This document shows positions 17,580 to 26,781 of a stretch of 55,828 nucleotides of DNA, in pieces. Origin of the DNA: Pseudoxanthomonas koreensis (lineage in GTDB: Bacteria; Pseudomonadota; Gammaproteobacteria; Xanthomonadales; Xanthomonadaceae); the NCBI RefSeq assembly GCF_010093225.1, contig NZ_PDWM01000019.1, forward strand, positions 1 through 55,828, read 5' to 3'. Under the pieces are notes generated by a model. It made no database searches, was not told the DNA's origin, and was given only the letters and a program-made list of their open reading frames with translations. The position numbers and the translations under genes were made by a program. How positions within the stretch are numbered: the stretch's first letter is position 1; every line of letters begins with the position of its first letter.

Positions 17580-18038
17580 ATGGCAGCAGCCGTGAGCGGG
17601 GGCACCGCAGCGGACATCCGCGCGGCCGGTGACGAGGCGGCCCTGCGCGCGGCATGGCCGGTGGTCGTGCAGCTGCGCCCGCACCTGGACGAGCACGCTT
17701 TCGTCGCCCAGGCGCTGCGCCAGCTGGCCGAGGGCTGGCAGGCTACGGTGCTGTACGACGCCCGCGGGATCCCGCGGGCCTTCGCCGGCTGGCGGGTGCA
17801 GGAGATGCTGGCCCACGGCCGCTTCCTGTACGTGGACGACCTGGTCACCGACGCGACCACGCGCAGCAGCGGCCACGGCAAGGCCCTGCTCGACTGGCTG
17901 AAGGACCAGGCCCGCGCCCTGGGCTGCGCCAGCCTCCAGCTGGATTCGGGCACCCAGCGCACCGACGCCCACGCGTTCTACCTGCGCGAGCGGCTGCGGA
18001 TCACCTCGTTCCACTTCGGTATCCCGCTGGACCGCTGA
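17580..18038 (+). CDS. GNAT-family N-acetyltransferase
   Basis: A 152-residue single-domain GNAT protein. The acetyl-CoA pyrophosphate-binding loop is SSGHGKALLDWL (around residues 97-108), after the beta-4 strand LYVDDLVTD. The C-terminal DAHAFYLRERLRITSFHFG is the typical beta-6/7 end of the fold. The ATG at 17580 lies seven bases after the lipoprotein gene's stop, so the two are probably co-transcribed. The substrate cannot be inferred. Confidence 0.85.
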   Translation: MAAAVSGGTAADIRAAGDEAALRAAWPVVVQLRPHLDEHAFVAQALRQLAEGWQATVLYDARGIPRAFAGWRVQEMLAHGRFLYVDDLVTDATTRSSGHGKALLDWLKDQARALGCASLQLDSGTQRTDAHAFYLRERLRITSFHFGIPLDR

Positions 18039-18139
18039 ACGGCCGCGTCCACGCGGCGCCCACGCCACCGCGCCGCGATTGACCGACAATGGGCCGGCGC
18101 ACGGAGGCCGGTCCCGTGCCCCTGCCCAGGACGCCCCCG

Positions 18140-19993
18140 ATGCTGCGCTGGTTCGAAACCCGGCTGGATCCATATCCGGCCGTCCCCGCCTCCCAACCGC
18201 CGCGCACGCTGTACGCGTTCTGCCGCCACTACACCCGCGGCGCCGAGCCATGGCTGCTGCTGATGGCGCTGCTGACCACCGCCATCGCGGTCACCGAAGT
18301 GTCGCTGTACGCGTTCACCGGCTCGATCGTCGACCGCCTGTCCAGCCATACCCCTGCCACCTTCCTGGCCGAGGAAGGCTGGAACTTCGCACTGATGGCG
18401 CTGGTGGTGCTGGTGGTGATGCCGGGCCTGAACCTGCTCAGCGCGATGGTCATCCACCAGACCCTGCTCGGCAATTTCCCGATGCGGATCCGCTGGCGGG
18501 TGCACCGCTACCTGCTGCGGCAGTCGATGGACTACTTCCAGGACGAGTTCGCCGGGCGCATCGCCACCAAGCTGATGCAGACCTCGCTGGCGGTACGCGA
18601 GACGGTGATCAAGATCCTGGACGTTGGCAACTACGTCATCGTCTATTTCGGCGGCGCGCTGCTGGTGGCCGCCGCGGCCGACTGGCGGCTGATGCTGCCG
18701 TTCGCCGGCTGGCTGCTGGCCTACGCGCTGCTGCTGCGCTGGGCGATCCCGCGCCTGAACAAGGTCGCCCAGGCCCAGGCCGACGCGCGCTCGACCATGA
18801 CCGGGCGGATCGTGGACAGCTACACCAACATCGCCACGGTCAAGCTGTTCTCGCATTCGCACCGCGAGGAGGACTACGCGCGCGAGTCGATGGACGGGTT
18901 CCTCGGCACGGTGCACCGGCAGATGCGCCTGGCGACCATCGTCAACGTCAGCAACGACACGCTGAACATGCTGCTGCTGTTCGCGGTGGCGACCACCGGC
19001 ATCACCCTGTGGATGGACGATGCGGTGAGCGTCGGCGCGATCGCGGTGGCCATCGCCTTCGTGCTGCGGCTGATGGGCATGTCGCAATGGATCATGTGGG
19101 AGATGTCGGCGCTGTTCGAGAACATCGGCACGGTGCAGGACGGGATCAACTCGATCGCGCTGCCGGCCACGGTGGACGATGCCGCCGGCGCGAAGGACAT
19201 CGGCCCGGTGCGCGGCGACATCCGCTTCGAGCACGTCACCTTCCACTACGGCAAGCAGGGCGGCGTGATCGAGGGCCTGGACCTGCACGTGCGCCCCGGC
19301 GAGAAGGTCGGGCTGGTCGGCCGCTCCGGCGCCGGCAAGTCGACCCTGGTCAACCTGCTGCTGCGCTTCTACGACCGCGAAGGCGGCGCGATCAGGATCG
19401 ACGGCACCGACATCGCCACGGTCACCCAGGATTCGCTGCGCGCTTCGATCGGCGTGGTCACCCAGGACACCTCGCTGCTGCACCGCCCGGTGCGCGACAA
19501 CCTCCTCTACGGCCGGCCCGGCGCCAGCGAGGCGGAGATGGTCGAGGCGGCGCGCCAGGCCGATGCGGACGGCTTCATCCAGGAACTGGTCGATGCCAAG
19601 GGGCACCGCGGCTACGACGCCCAGGTCGGCGAGCGCGGGGTGAAGCTGTCGGGCGGGCAGCGCCAGCGAATCGCCATCGCCCGCGTGCTGCTGAAGAACG
19701 CGCCGATCCTGGTGCTGGACGAGGCGACCTCGGCGCTGGACTCGGAAGTGGAGGCGGTGATCCAGGAGAACCTGTACCGGCTGATGCAGGGCAAGACGGT
19801 AATCGCGATCGCCCACCGCCTGTCCACGATCGCGGCGATGGACCGGCTGGTGGTGATGGACCAGGGCCGGATCGTCGAACAGGGCACGCACGAGCAACTG
19901 CTGGCACACGGCGGGCTGTACGCGCAACTGTGGCAGCGGCAGTCCGGTGGCTTCCTGGAGCTGGAGGCCGAGACGGAGGCCACGGAGGATTGA
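18140..19993 (+). CDS. ABC exporter, fused membrane and ATPase domains
   Basis: A 617-residue half-transporter of the MsbA/LmrA type, working as a homodimer in the inner membrane. Six predicted helices (about residues 35-340) precede the nucleotide-binding domain. Walker A is GRSGAGKS (394-401), the ABC signature is LSGGQ (503-507), Walker B is ILVLDEATSALD, and the H-loop is in IAIAHRLSTIAAMD. The ATG at 18140 begins MLRWFETRLDPYP; a longer in-frame extension to 18089 is unlikely. Substrate is unknown; lipids, peptides or drugs are all possible. The stop TGA directly abuts a REP dyad that may end transcription. Confidence 0.9.
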   Translation: MLRWFETRLDPYPAVPASQPPRTLYAFCRHYTRGAEPWLLLMALLTTAIAVTEVSLYAFTGSIVDRLSSHTPATFLAEEGWNFALMALVVLVVMPGLNLLSAMVIHQTLLGNFPMRIRWRVHRYLLRQSMDYFQDEFAGRIATKLMQTSLAVRETVIKILDVGNYVIVYFGGALLVAAAADWRLMLPFAGWLLAYALLLRWAIPRLNKVAQAQADARSTMTGRIVDSYTNIATVKLFSHSHREEDYARESMDGFLGTVHRQMRLATIVNVSNDTLNMLLLFAVATTGITLWMDDAVSVGAIAVAIAFVLRLMGMSQWIMWEMSALFENIGTVQDGINSIALPATVDDAAGAKDIGPVRGDIRFEHVTFHYGKQGGVIEGLDLHVRPGEKVGLVGRSGAGKSTLVNLLLRFYDREGGAIRIDGTDIATVTQDSLRASIGVVTQDTSLLHRPVRDNLLYGRPGASEAEMVEAARQADADGFIQELVDAKGHRGYDAQVGERGVKLSGGQRQRIAIARVLLKNAPILVLDEATSALDSEVEAVIQENLYRLMQGKTVIAIAHRLSTIAAMDRLVVMDQGRIVEQGTHEQLLAHGGLYAQLWQRQSGGFLELEAETEATED

Positions 19994-20067
19994 GTAGAGC
20001 CGGGCTTGCCCGGCTGCCCCGCTTCCGGAGACGCGGGTAAAAGCAGCGGGGCAAGCCCCGCTCTACG
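19994..20067. repeat. REP dyad (type B) between convergent genes
   Basis: Two related arms in inverted orientation (GTAGAGCCGGGCTTGCCCGG at 19994 and, on the other strand, CGTAGAGCGGGGCTTGCCCC from 20067) enclose a short spacer. Each arm is itself palindromic around CTTG. The pair sits exactly between the stops of two convergent genes, and the right arm supplies the TAG stop of the minus-strand transporter gene. This is REPIN-like; it may block read-through from both sides. Confidence 0.8.
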
Positions 20068-21376
20068 ATTCGCGGCGGCGCTGGGCGCGGCCGAGGGCGA
20101 AGCCGGTGCCGGCCCAGGCCAGGGCGACGCCCGCGCCGATCACCATCGCCAGCGCCGGATGCTCACCGAGCAGGTCCAGCGCACGCTTGACCCAGGCACT
20201 GAGCGCATCGCCGCCGCGGTACACCACCGTGTCGATGAAGTTCTTCGCCTTGTACTTGTCCTCGGCCGGCACGACCGTATAGAGCATCTCCCGGCCGGGA
20301 CGCACGAACGCGTACTCGCCGGCGCGGCGCGCCACCATCACCACCACGAACACCGCGAACACCGGCGCCAGCGCCAGCCACAGGAATCCCAGCGCCATCA
20401 CCAGCGGCACCGCGACCAGAAGCACGCCCACGCCCAGCTTCTGCGCGACGCGGCCGGTGATGAACAGCTGGGCGAGGATCGCCAGGGCCTGGACCACGGT
20501 GTCGATCAGGCCGAACACCTGGGTCTGCCGGGCCCGCTCGGGGAACAGTTCGGCGACCATCCGCGCCTGTTCGAAGTACAGGAACGTGGTCACCGTGGCC
20601 AGCAGCAGCACGAACAATGCGATGCCCGCCAGGTAGGGGGAACGGAACACCGCGGTCGCGCCGGCGAACGGATTGCCGCCCAGCGGCCGCTGCCGCTGCG
20701 CAGGAGCGCCGTCGTCCTGGCCACTACGTGCGGCGCGCGCGGACGGATGCCGGTCGCGCCAGCGGTGCAGCCACATCGCCGCGGCAGCGCTGGCGGCGAT
20801 GAACAGCGACGACAGCAGCAGCAGCCCGCCCTCGCCCAGCAGCCGCACCAGCGCGGTGGCCAGCACCGGGCCGGCGAGCCCGCCCGCGCTGGCACCGGCG
20901 GCGATCAGCGCGAACAGGCGCCTGGCCTCGCTGCTGGCGAACACGTCCGCCAGCACGCTCCAGGCCAGCGAGATCAGCAGCAGGTTGATCACCGAGACCC
21001 AGATGTAGAACGCGCGCCCGGCCCAGACGTCGTCGGGCTGCAGCATCAGGCTGGCGGCGAAACCCGCAAGGCTGGCCACGACCACCCCGAACACCCACGG
21101 CACGATCCGCCGCCGCGACACCTTCGAGGCGATCCAGCCGTACAGCGGCAGCACCGCCACGGTGGCCACGAAAGTCCCGGTGAACAGCCACTGCAGGTTG
21201 TCCACGCCGCCGGCCACGCCCATGGTCTCGCGCACCGGCCGCAGCATGAAGTAGCCGGTGAACAGCAGGAAGAACATCGCCAGCCCCGCGCCCACCGCCG
21301 GTGCTTCGTGCGGATGCACGCCGAACAGCCGCGACAGCCACGGCAGGCGCGGGTCGGCACCGTGGCCGCCGCTCAT
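20063..21376 (-). CDS. ATP/ADP-translocase-like MFS carrier (COG3202 type)
   Basis: A 437-residue inner-membrane carrier with about 11-12 helices. The N-terminal block FFLLFTGYFMLRPVRETMG and the late block EDKYKAKNFIDTVVYRGGD are the signatures of the bacterial COG3202 group, related to ATP/ADP translocases. Free-living members are common in Xanthomonadaceae and their substrates are not known, so nucleotide exchange should not be assumed. The ATG at 21376 follows the aldo/keto reductase gene by 37 bp in the same direction. The stop codon TAG lies within the REP repeat. Confidence 0.78.
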   Translation of the reverse strand: MSGGHGADPRLPWLSRLFGVHPHEAPAVGAGLAMFFLLFTGYFMLRPVRETMGVAGGVDNLQWLFTGTFVATVAVLPLYGWIASKVSRRRIVPWVFGVVVASLAGFAASLMLQPDDVWAGRAFYIWVSVINLLLISLAWSVLADVFASSEARRLFALIAAGASAGGLAGPVLATALVRLLGEGGLLLLSSLFIAASAAAAMWLHRWRDRHPSARAARSGQDDGAPAQRQRPLGGNPFAGATAVFRSPYLAGIALFVLLLATVTTFLYFEQARMVAELFPERARQTQVFGLIDTVVQALAILAQLFITGRVAQKLGVGVLLVAVPLVMALGFLWLALAPVFAVFVVVMVARRAGEYAFVRPGREMLYTVVPAEDKYKAKNFIDTVVYRGGDALSAWVKRALDLLGEHPALAMVIGAGVALAWAGTGFALGRAQRRRES

Positions 21377-21413
21377 GCGGGAATGCCCATGGGCAATGCC
21401 CCTTCAGCGAGGT

Positions 21414-22355
21414 TCAGGCGGAGAACCGGCGGACCAGTTCCTGCTGCTGCGCCGCATCCAGCAGCGGCCCGGTGCCGGCCTTCAGCTGGTCGCGCTGGCG
21501 CTCGGGCTTGCCGGTGGCCGGGATCACCACGGTCACCGCCGGATGGCTGATCGCGAACTTGAGGAACATCTGCGCCCATGAGGTCACGCCAGCCTCGCCG
21601 GCCCAGGGCGGCAACGGCGCGTCCTTCACTTTCGCGAACAGCTTGCCGTCGTCGAAGGCGCGGTTGACGATCACCGCCACGCCCCTGTCCTGCGCCAGCG
21701 GCAGCACGGTGTCGGCGGCACGCGGCGAATTGACCGAATAGTGGATCTGGATGAAGTCCAGCTTCTCGCCGCGCAGGATCTTCTCCAGCTCGGGCAGGCC
21801 GGCGTCGGTGTAGTGGGTCACGCCGACGTATTTCGTCTTCCCCTGCTGCCTGAGCTCGCGTGCGTACGCCAGCTGCCGTTGCCAGTCGCGCAGGTTGTGC
21901 ACCTGCAGCAGCTCGACCCGGTCGGTGCGCAGCCGGCGCAGCGACTCGGCCCACTGCGCCTCGGCGGCCTCGCGGCTGTCGGCGGCGATCTTGGTGGCGA
22001 TGAAGGCCTTGTCGCGCCAGCCGCCATCGGCCAGCAGCGCGCCGACCACCGTGTCGGAGCGGCCGTAGTTGGGCGAGGTGTCGATCAGGCGGCCGCCGCC
22101 CTCGAAGAAGATCTTCACCACTTCCTGCAAGCGGACGTATTCCGGCGAGCCGATGTCCACGTCGTAGCTGCCGGAGGTGCCGGCGCCGATCACCGGCAGT
22201 TGTTCACCGCTGGAGGGAACCAGCCGGGTCAGCAGCGGGCCCGGACGTGCAGGGGCGGCGGACAGGGGGCCGCTGCCGGCCATCATGCCCAGCCCGGCGA
22301 GGGCCGATGCGATGGCGGTGTTTGCCAGAAACCTGCGGCGCGAGTGCGAGTGCAT
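21414..22355 (-). CDS. Tat-exported aldo/keto reductase
   Basis: A 313-residue AKR-superfamily oxidoreductase with a twin-arginine signal (SRRRFLANTAIASALAGLGMM), so it is predicted to fold with its cofactor and be exported to the periplasm. The catalytic tetrad is readable as D92, Y97 (IDTSPNYG), K122 (IATKI) and H153 (LQVHNL). The C-terminal block AVTVVIPATGKPERQ is the NADP-binding region. A periplasmic NADPH enzyme is unusual, but Tat-AKRs of this type are known in Xanthomonadaceae. It is upstream of, and probably co-transcribed with, the translocase-like gene. Confidence 0.87.
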   Translation of the reverse strand: MHSHSRRRFLANTAIASALAGLGMMAGSGPLSAAPARPGPLLTRLVPSSGEQLPVIGAGTSGSYDVDIGSPEYVRLQEVVKIFFEGGGRLIDTSPNYGRSDTVVGALLADGGWRDKAFIATKIAADSREAAEAQWAESLRRLRTDRVELLQVHNLRDWQRQLAYARELRQQGKTKYVGVTHYTDAGLPELEKILRGEKLDFIQIHYSVNSPRAADTVLPLAQDRGVAVIVNRAFDDGKLFAKVKDAPLPPWAGEAGVTSWAQMFLKFAISHPAVTVVIPATGKPERQRDQLKAGTGPLLDAAQQQELVRRFSA

Positions 22356-22507
22356 GGTCGTGACTCCTGGACGCGGCCCGGAAGCGGCCGGGACCCGATC
22401 CTAACCCCTGCCCCGCAACGCGCATGTGCCCATCGGCATGGACGGGCTTCGCAGCGGCGGCGCCTGGCCGGGCGATCGGCACCCCCGTGTTATCCTGCAC
22501 GCCTTCC

Positions 22508-22632
22508 CTTGGGGAGTAGCCTGCTCCGCGCACACCGCGCGGAGCGTCCGCGTCAACACACTCGGCCCGTTGCGGCCGTGGCGCGGATACCCCGTCCGGA
22601 CCGGACGGCGCTGGCGAGACCAACGGCCTGTC
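22508..22632 (+). promoter_or_regulatory. yybP-ykoY manganese riboswitch upstream of mntP
   Basis: The leader contains the invariant segments of the class: GGGGAGTAGCC near 22511, CGTCAACACACTCG near 22551, and GGCGAGACCAACGG near 22613-22626, with a CGTGGCGC block between (22577-22584). The order and wording resemble gammaproteobacterial mntP leaders. Mn2+ binding at the two loops is known to turn expression on in this family. A TTATCC box at about 22490 could be the -10. The leader ends about 60 bases before the mntP ATG. Confidence 0.9.
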
Positions 22633-22690
22633 GGCGCGTCTGTGGTTGGACGCCGGCCGGTCGCGTCCGCCCTCCAGCCCGGTAGTGCCG

Positions 22691-23266
22691 ATGAATCCCT
22701 TTTCCATGGTCCTGGTCGGCCTGGCCATGTCCACCGACGCCTTCGCCGCCGCCGTGGGCAAGGGCGCGGCGATGCGGAAGCCACGCTTCGGCGAGGCACT
22801 GCGCGCCGGCCTGATCTTCGGCGTGATCGAAGCAGTGACGCCGCTGGTCGGCTGGCTGCTGGGCACCGCCGCTTCGCGCTACATCACCGCCTGGGACCAC
22901 TGGATCGCGTTCGGCGTGCTCGGCCTGCTCGGCCTGCACATGGTCTGGAACGGGGCGAAGCCGGAAACCGGCGCGGACCATGGCGAAGGCGCGCGCGGGC
23001 ACGGCTTCTGGAGCCTGGCGGCCACCGGCCTGGGCACCAGCATCGATGCGATGGCGGTGGGCGTGAGCCTGGCCTTCCTCGACGCGCCGATCCTGCAGGT
23101 GGCCGCGGTGATCGGCCTGTGCACGCTGGTGATGGTCACCACCGGGATCATGCTCGGCCGCGTGCTCGGCGCACTGGCCGGCAAGCGCGCGGAGGTCATC
23201 GGCGGCGTGGTGATGATCGCGGTCGGCGCCGCGATCCTGTACGAGCACCTCAGCGGCGCGGCCTGA
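22691..23266 (+). CDS. mntP: Manganese efflux pump MntP
   Basis: A 191-residue inner-membrane Mn2+ exporter of the DUF204/YebN family with six helices. The two conserved helix aspartates are D16 ([13 protein letters not shown]) and D119 ([12 protein letters not shown]), which correspond to residues needed for Mn2+ efflux in E. coli MntP. The ATG at 22691 is preceded by the manganese riboswitch and starts directly before helix 1; a 15-residue longer frame is not needed. A REP dyad follows 12 bp after the stop. Confidence 0.95.
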   Translation: MNPFSMVLVGLAMSTDAFAAAVGKGAAMRKPRFGEALRAGLIFGVIEAVTPLVGWLLGTAASRYITAWDHWIAFGVLGLLGLHMVWNGAKPETGADHGEGARGHGFWSLAATGLGTSIDAMAVGVSLAFLDAPILQVAAVIGLCTLVMVTTGIMLGRVLGALAGKRAEVIGGVVMIAVGAAILYEHLSGAA

Positions 23267-23278
23267 GCCCGGCTTTCC

Positions 23279-23413
23279 TGTAGGAGCTCCCTTCAGGGGC
23301 GACCCGAGGCGGTGGGAAGGCACTGCGCTACAACGCAGCCTCTCCGGAAGCGGTGCGTTGAGCACGGTGGTATACCGGCCACGTCGGGTCGCCCCCTGAA
23401 GTGGGCTCCTACA
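23279..23413. repeat. REP dyad (type A) between mntP and the UspA gene
   Basis: The left arm (23279-23307) and the right arm (23384-23413) are about 30 bp each and inverted relative to one another, differing at only a few positions. They begin TGTAGGAGC at the outer ends. The 76-bp core contains its own short inverted segment, ACTGCGCTACAACGCAG. It lies between convergent genes. A partial single copy occurs at 125-144. No coding potential. Confidence 0.85.
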
Positions 23414-23419
23414 AGGGTG

Positions 23420-23866
23420 TCAGCGGACGACGAGGACCGGCACCGTCGACTTCGCCAGCACCGCCTGGGTCTGGCTGCCAAGCAGGACCCGGCCCAGGCC
23501 GCGGCGGCCGTGCGAGGCCATCACCACCAGGCCGGCACCGTGCTCGACGACCGCCTGCACGATCGCCTCGGACGGGAAGCCGTCGGGCACGTGCACGGTC
23601 TCGCAGGCCACGCCGGCGGTGCTGGCCTGGGCGATGGCGTCTTCGAGGATGCGTTGCGCCGACAGCGCGCAACCTTCGCGGTACTCCTGCTGCAACGCCG
23701 GGTCGGCCGACAGCGCGAGCGCGTCGTCGAAAGCCGGCATCCACGGTTCGGTCACGGTCAGGAACACCACCGGCACGCGCAGCGCGGCAGCCAGGGCCAG
23801 GCCATGGCGCAGGCCCTTGCCGGCCAGTTCGGAACCATCGGTGGCGATCAGGATGCGGTCGTACAT
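23420..23866 (-). CDS. Universal stress protein, UspA family
   Basis: A 148-residue single-domain Usp protein. It begins MYDRILIATDGSELA, the typical first strand and loop, and ends with the nucleotide-binding block ASHGRRGLGRVLLGSQTQ, so it is of the ATP-binding type. I chose the ATG at 23866; an ATG 12 bases upstream (23878) is also possible. It is separated from uvrD (start 26110, stop 23933) by 66 bp in the same direction. Its stop lies seven bases from a REP arm. Confidence 0.9.
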   Translation of the reverse strand: MYDRILIATDGSELAGKGLRHGLALAAALRVPVVFLTVTEPWMPAFDDALALSADPALQQEYREGCALSAQRILEDAIAQASTAGVACETVHVPDGFPSEAIVQAVVEHGAGLVVMASHGRRGLGRVLLGSQTQAVLAKSTVPVLVVR

Positions 23867-23932
23867 GGCGGACTCCATGGCTGCACCCGGCCATTGCACA
23901 CCCGCGGGCGCCGCGGGGCAATGGCGGATCCC

Positions 23933-26110
23933 CTACATCGGCCTGAGGTTGGCGAAGGCCAGCACCAGCCACTTGCTGCCGGCATCGTCGAAGTTCACCT
24001 GCACCCGCGCGTGCGCGCCGCTGCCTTCGTAATCGGTGACCACGCCGCGGCCGAAGCTGGCGTGTTCCACGCCCTGGCCCAGTTTCAGCGCGGGGGTTTC
24101 GAGGACCGGATGCGCCGCGCGCGGCGGCGCGGCCATCGGCCTCGCCACCTGCACCCGCGGCCGCACTTCGTTGAGCAGGTGGCCGGGGATCTCGCGCAGG
24201 AAGCGCGAGGGCGTGCCGTACATGTCCATGCCGTGGATGCGCCGGCTCTCGGCGTAGGTCAGCACCAGCTTCTGCCGCGCGCGGGTGATGCCGACGTAGG
24301 CCAGCCGCCGCTCCTCCTCCAGCCGCCCGCTTTCCTCAAGCGACTTGCTGCTGGGGAACACGCCCTCCTCCACCCCGACCAGGAACACCAGCGGGAACTC
24401 CAGGCCCTTGGCCGAATGCAGGGTCATCAGCTGCACGCCGTCCTCGTCGGCCTGGGCCTGGCCTTCGCCGGCCTCCAGCGCCGCGTAGGACAGGAACGCG
24501 ACCAGCTCGCTCATGCTCTCCTGGTCGTCGTCCAGCTCGGCGCGCGAGAAGCGCGAGGCGACCGAGACCAGTTCGTCCAGGTTCTCCAGCCGCGACTCGG
24601 CGTCGAGCTGGCCGCGTGCTTCGCTGGACCAGTGCCCGCGCAGGTTCGAGCGCGCCAGCACGTGGTCGACGCGGTCCTTCAGGTCCAGGTCGGTGGTTTC
24701 GGCGTCCAGCGCCTCGACCAGTGACAGGAAGCCGGCCACGGCGTTGCGCGCGCGCGCGGCCAGCGCGTTCTCCGCGACCAGCGCGCTGGCGGCCTGCCAC
24801 AGCGAGACCGAGGCCTCGCGCGCACGGCGGCGGACCTCGTCCAGGGTGCGGTCGCCGATGCCACGGGCCGGCGTGTTCACCGTGCGCTCGAACGCGGCGT
24901 CGTCGGCGCGGCTGGCGACCAGGCGCAGGTAGGCCAGGGTGTCCTTGATCTCGGCGCGCTCGAAGAAGCGCATGCCGCCATACACGCGGTACGGCACCTG
25001 CTCGGCCAGCAGCACCTCTTCCAGCGCGCGCGACTGCGCGTTGCTGCGATAGAGCACCGCCGCCTCGCGCCAGCTGCCACCGTCGCGCACCCACTGGCGG
25101 ATGCGCTCGACCACGAAGCGCGCCTCGTCCATCTCGTTGTAGGCCGCGTACACATCCACTGGCTCGCCCTCGCCGCTGTCGGTCCACAGCTGCTTGCCGA
25201 TGCGGTCGGGGTTGTGCGAGATCACCGCGTTGGCGGCGTTGAGGATGTTGGCGGACGAGCGGTAGTTCTGCTCCAGGCGGATGGTCTTCGCGCCGGGGAA
25301 ATCGCGCAGGAACTGCTGCACGTTCTCGACCTTGGCGCCGCGCCAGCCATAGATGGCCTGGTCGTCGTCGCCGACCACGAACACCCGGCCACTGTCGCCG
25401 GCGAGCACGCGCACGAACGCGTACTGGATCGCGTTGGTGTCCTGGAATTCGTCGACCAGCACCTCACGGAAGCGGGTGCGGTAGTGCGCCAGCAGCGCCG
25501 GGTTGTCGCGCAGCAGTTCGTGCGCGCGCAGCAGCAGTTCGGCGAAATCGACCAGGCCGGCGCGGTCGCAGCGCTCCTGGTACAGCGCGTAGGCGCGGCG
25601 CAGCGCATCGGTCCACGGGTCGTCGCCGGGCTGGATGTGCTGCGGGCGCCGGCCCTCGTCCTTCTGCGCGTTGATCCACCAGGCGATCTGCCGCGGCGGG
25701 AAGCGGCCGTCGTCCAGCTCCAGCTGCTGGGCCACGCGCTTGACCAGGCGTAGCTGGTCGTCGCTGTCGAGCACCTGGAAGGCCTCGGGCAGCTTCGCCT
25801 CGTTCCAGTGCAGGCGCAGCAGGCGGTGGGCGATGCCGTGGAAGGTGCCGATCCACATGCCGCGCGAACCATGGCGCAACTGCAGGTCGGCGCGCGCGCG
25901 CATCTCGCCGGCGGCCTTGTTGGTGAAGGTGACCGCGAGGATCCCGTGCGCGGGCACGCCCAGCACTTCGTTCAGCCAGGCGATGCGGTGAGTCAGGACC
26001 CGGGTCTTGCCCGAACCGGCGCCGGCCAGGACCAGGTAATGCCCCGGCGGGGCGGACACGGCCTCGCGCTGGGCGGCATTGAGGTCATCGAGCAGGTGGG
26101 AGACATCCAT
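23933..26110 (-). CDS. uvrD: DNA helicase II (UvrD)
   Basis: A 725-residue superfamily-1 3'-5' helicase for nucleotide excision and mismatch repair. Motif I is AGAGSGKTRVLTHR (29-42). Motif Ia follows (AVTFTNKAAGEMRAR), then motif II VDEFQDTN, motif III GDDDQAIYGWRGA, motif IV EQNYRS, motif V MTLHSAKGLEFPLVF and motif VI VGITRARQKLVLT. The C-terminal Tudor-like end (VNFDDAGSKWLVLAFANL) is present, which favours UvrD over Rep or PcrA. The ATG at 26110 starts MDVSHLLDDLNAAQREAV. Confidence 0.96.
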   Translation of the reverse strand: MDVSHLLDDLNAAQREAVSAPPGHYLVLAGAGSGKTRVLTHRIAWLNEVLGVPAHGILAVTFTNKAAGEMRARADLQLRHGSRGMWIGTFHGIAHRLLRLHWNEAKLPEAFQVLDSDDQLRLVKRVAQQLELDDGRFPPRQIAWWINAQKDEGRRPQHIQPGDDPWTDALRRAYALYQERCDRAGLVDFAELLLRAHELLRDNPALLAHYRTRFREVLVDEFQDTNAIQYAFVRVLAGDSGRVFVVGDDDQAIYGWRGAKVENVQQFLRDFPGAKTIRLEQNYRSSANILNAANAVISHNPDRIGKQLWTDSGEGEPVDVYAAYNEMDEARFVVERIRQWVRDGGSWREAAVLYRSNAQSRALEEVLLAEQVPYRVYGGMRFFERAEIKDTLAYLRLVASRADDAAFERTVNTPARGIGDRTLDEVRRRAREASVSLWQAASALVAENALAARARNAVAGFLSLVEALDAETTDLDLKDRVDHVLARSNLRGHWSSEARGQLDAESRLENLDELVSVASRFSRAELDDDQESMSELVAFLSYAALEAGEGQAQADEDGVQLMTLHSAKGLEFPLVFLVGVEEGVFPSSKSLEESGRLEEERRLAYVGITRARQKLVLTYAESRRIHGMDMYGTPSRFLREIPGHLLNEVRPRVQVARPMAAPPRAAHPVLETPALKLGQGVEHASFGRGVVTDYEGSGAHARVQVNFDDAGSKWLVLAFANLRPM

Positions 26111-26157
26111 GCCGCCATTTTACGGGTTGGCGGGCGCGTGGGCCTGCCACGCCCGGC

Positions 26158-26781
26158 TCAGTGCGCCGCGTGGCCCCGCTTGCCGCTGCCGTTGCTCATC
26201 AGCTTGTCGGTCCAGGCGATGCCGATCGCCGAGAGGATGAACACGCAGTGGATGATGGTCTGCCACAGCACGCCCTGGCTGGTCAGCTGCGAACAGTCGT
26301 TGCTGGCGATGATGCCCGCGGCGCGGATCGCCGACAGCTGCTCGGGGGTGCAGAACGGCAGGCCTTCCAGCGCGCCGGAGGCGATGAAGGTCTTGAGCAG
26401 GTGGATGGAGGAGATGCCGATGATCGCCATCGCCAGCTTCACCTTCAGCACCGAGGCGTTGACGTGGCTGAGCCACTCCGGCTGGTCCGGGTGGCCTTCC
26501 AGGCCCAGGCGCGAGACGAAGGTCTCGTAGCCGCCGACGATCACCATCACCAGCAGGTTGGAGATCATCACCACGTCGATCAGGCCGAGCACGATCAGCA
26601 TGATTTCCTGCTCGCGCAGGCCCGGCGCGTGGTGGATCAGGTGCCACAGTTCCTTGCCGAACAGGAACACGTAGACGCACTGGGCCGCGATCAGGCCCAG
26701 GTACAGCGGCAGCTGCAGCCAGCGCGAGGCGAAGATCAGGGTGGACAGCGGGCTCAGGCGTTGCGGCGCGTGCTGGGACAT
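26158..26781 (-). CDS. yqhA: YqhA/UPF0114-family membrane protein
   Basis: A 207-residue inner-membrane protein with four helices (about residues 15-35, 55-80, 108-130 and 165-190). It carries the family's FASRWLQLPLYLGLI start and the block HVNASVLKVKLAMAIIGISSIHLLKTF. The function of this widespread family is not settled. The ATG at 26781 is the natural start (MSQHAPQRLSPLSTLIFASRW). It lies upstream of uvrD on the same strand with 47 bp between them. Confidence 0.88.
   Translation of the reverse strand: MSQHAPQRLSPLSTLIFASRWLQLPLYLGLIAAQCVYVFLFGKELWHLIHHAPGLREQEIMLIVLGLIDVVMISNLLVMVIVGGYETFVSRLGLEGHPDQPEWLSHVNASVLKVKLAMAIIGISSIHLLKTFIASGALEGLPFCTPEQLSAIRAAGIIASNDCSQLTSQGVLWQTIIHCVFILSAIGIAWTDKLMSNGSGKRGHAAH

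Noticed and set aside
17978-19927. A 649-codon minus-strand frame opposite the ABC exporter
   Set aside because: Antisense to intact Walker A, signature and Walker B motifs; composition typical of a shadow frame.
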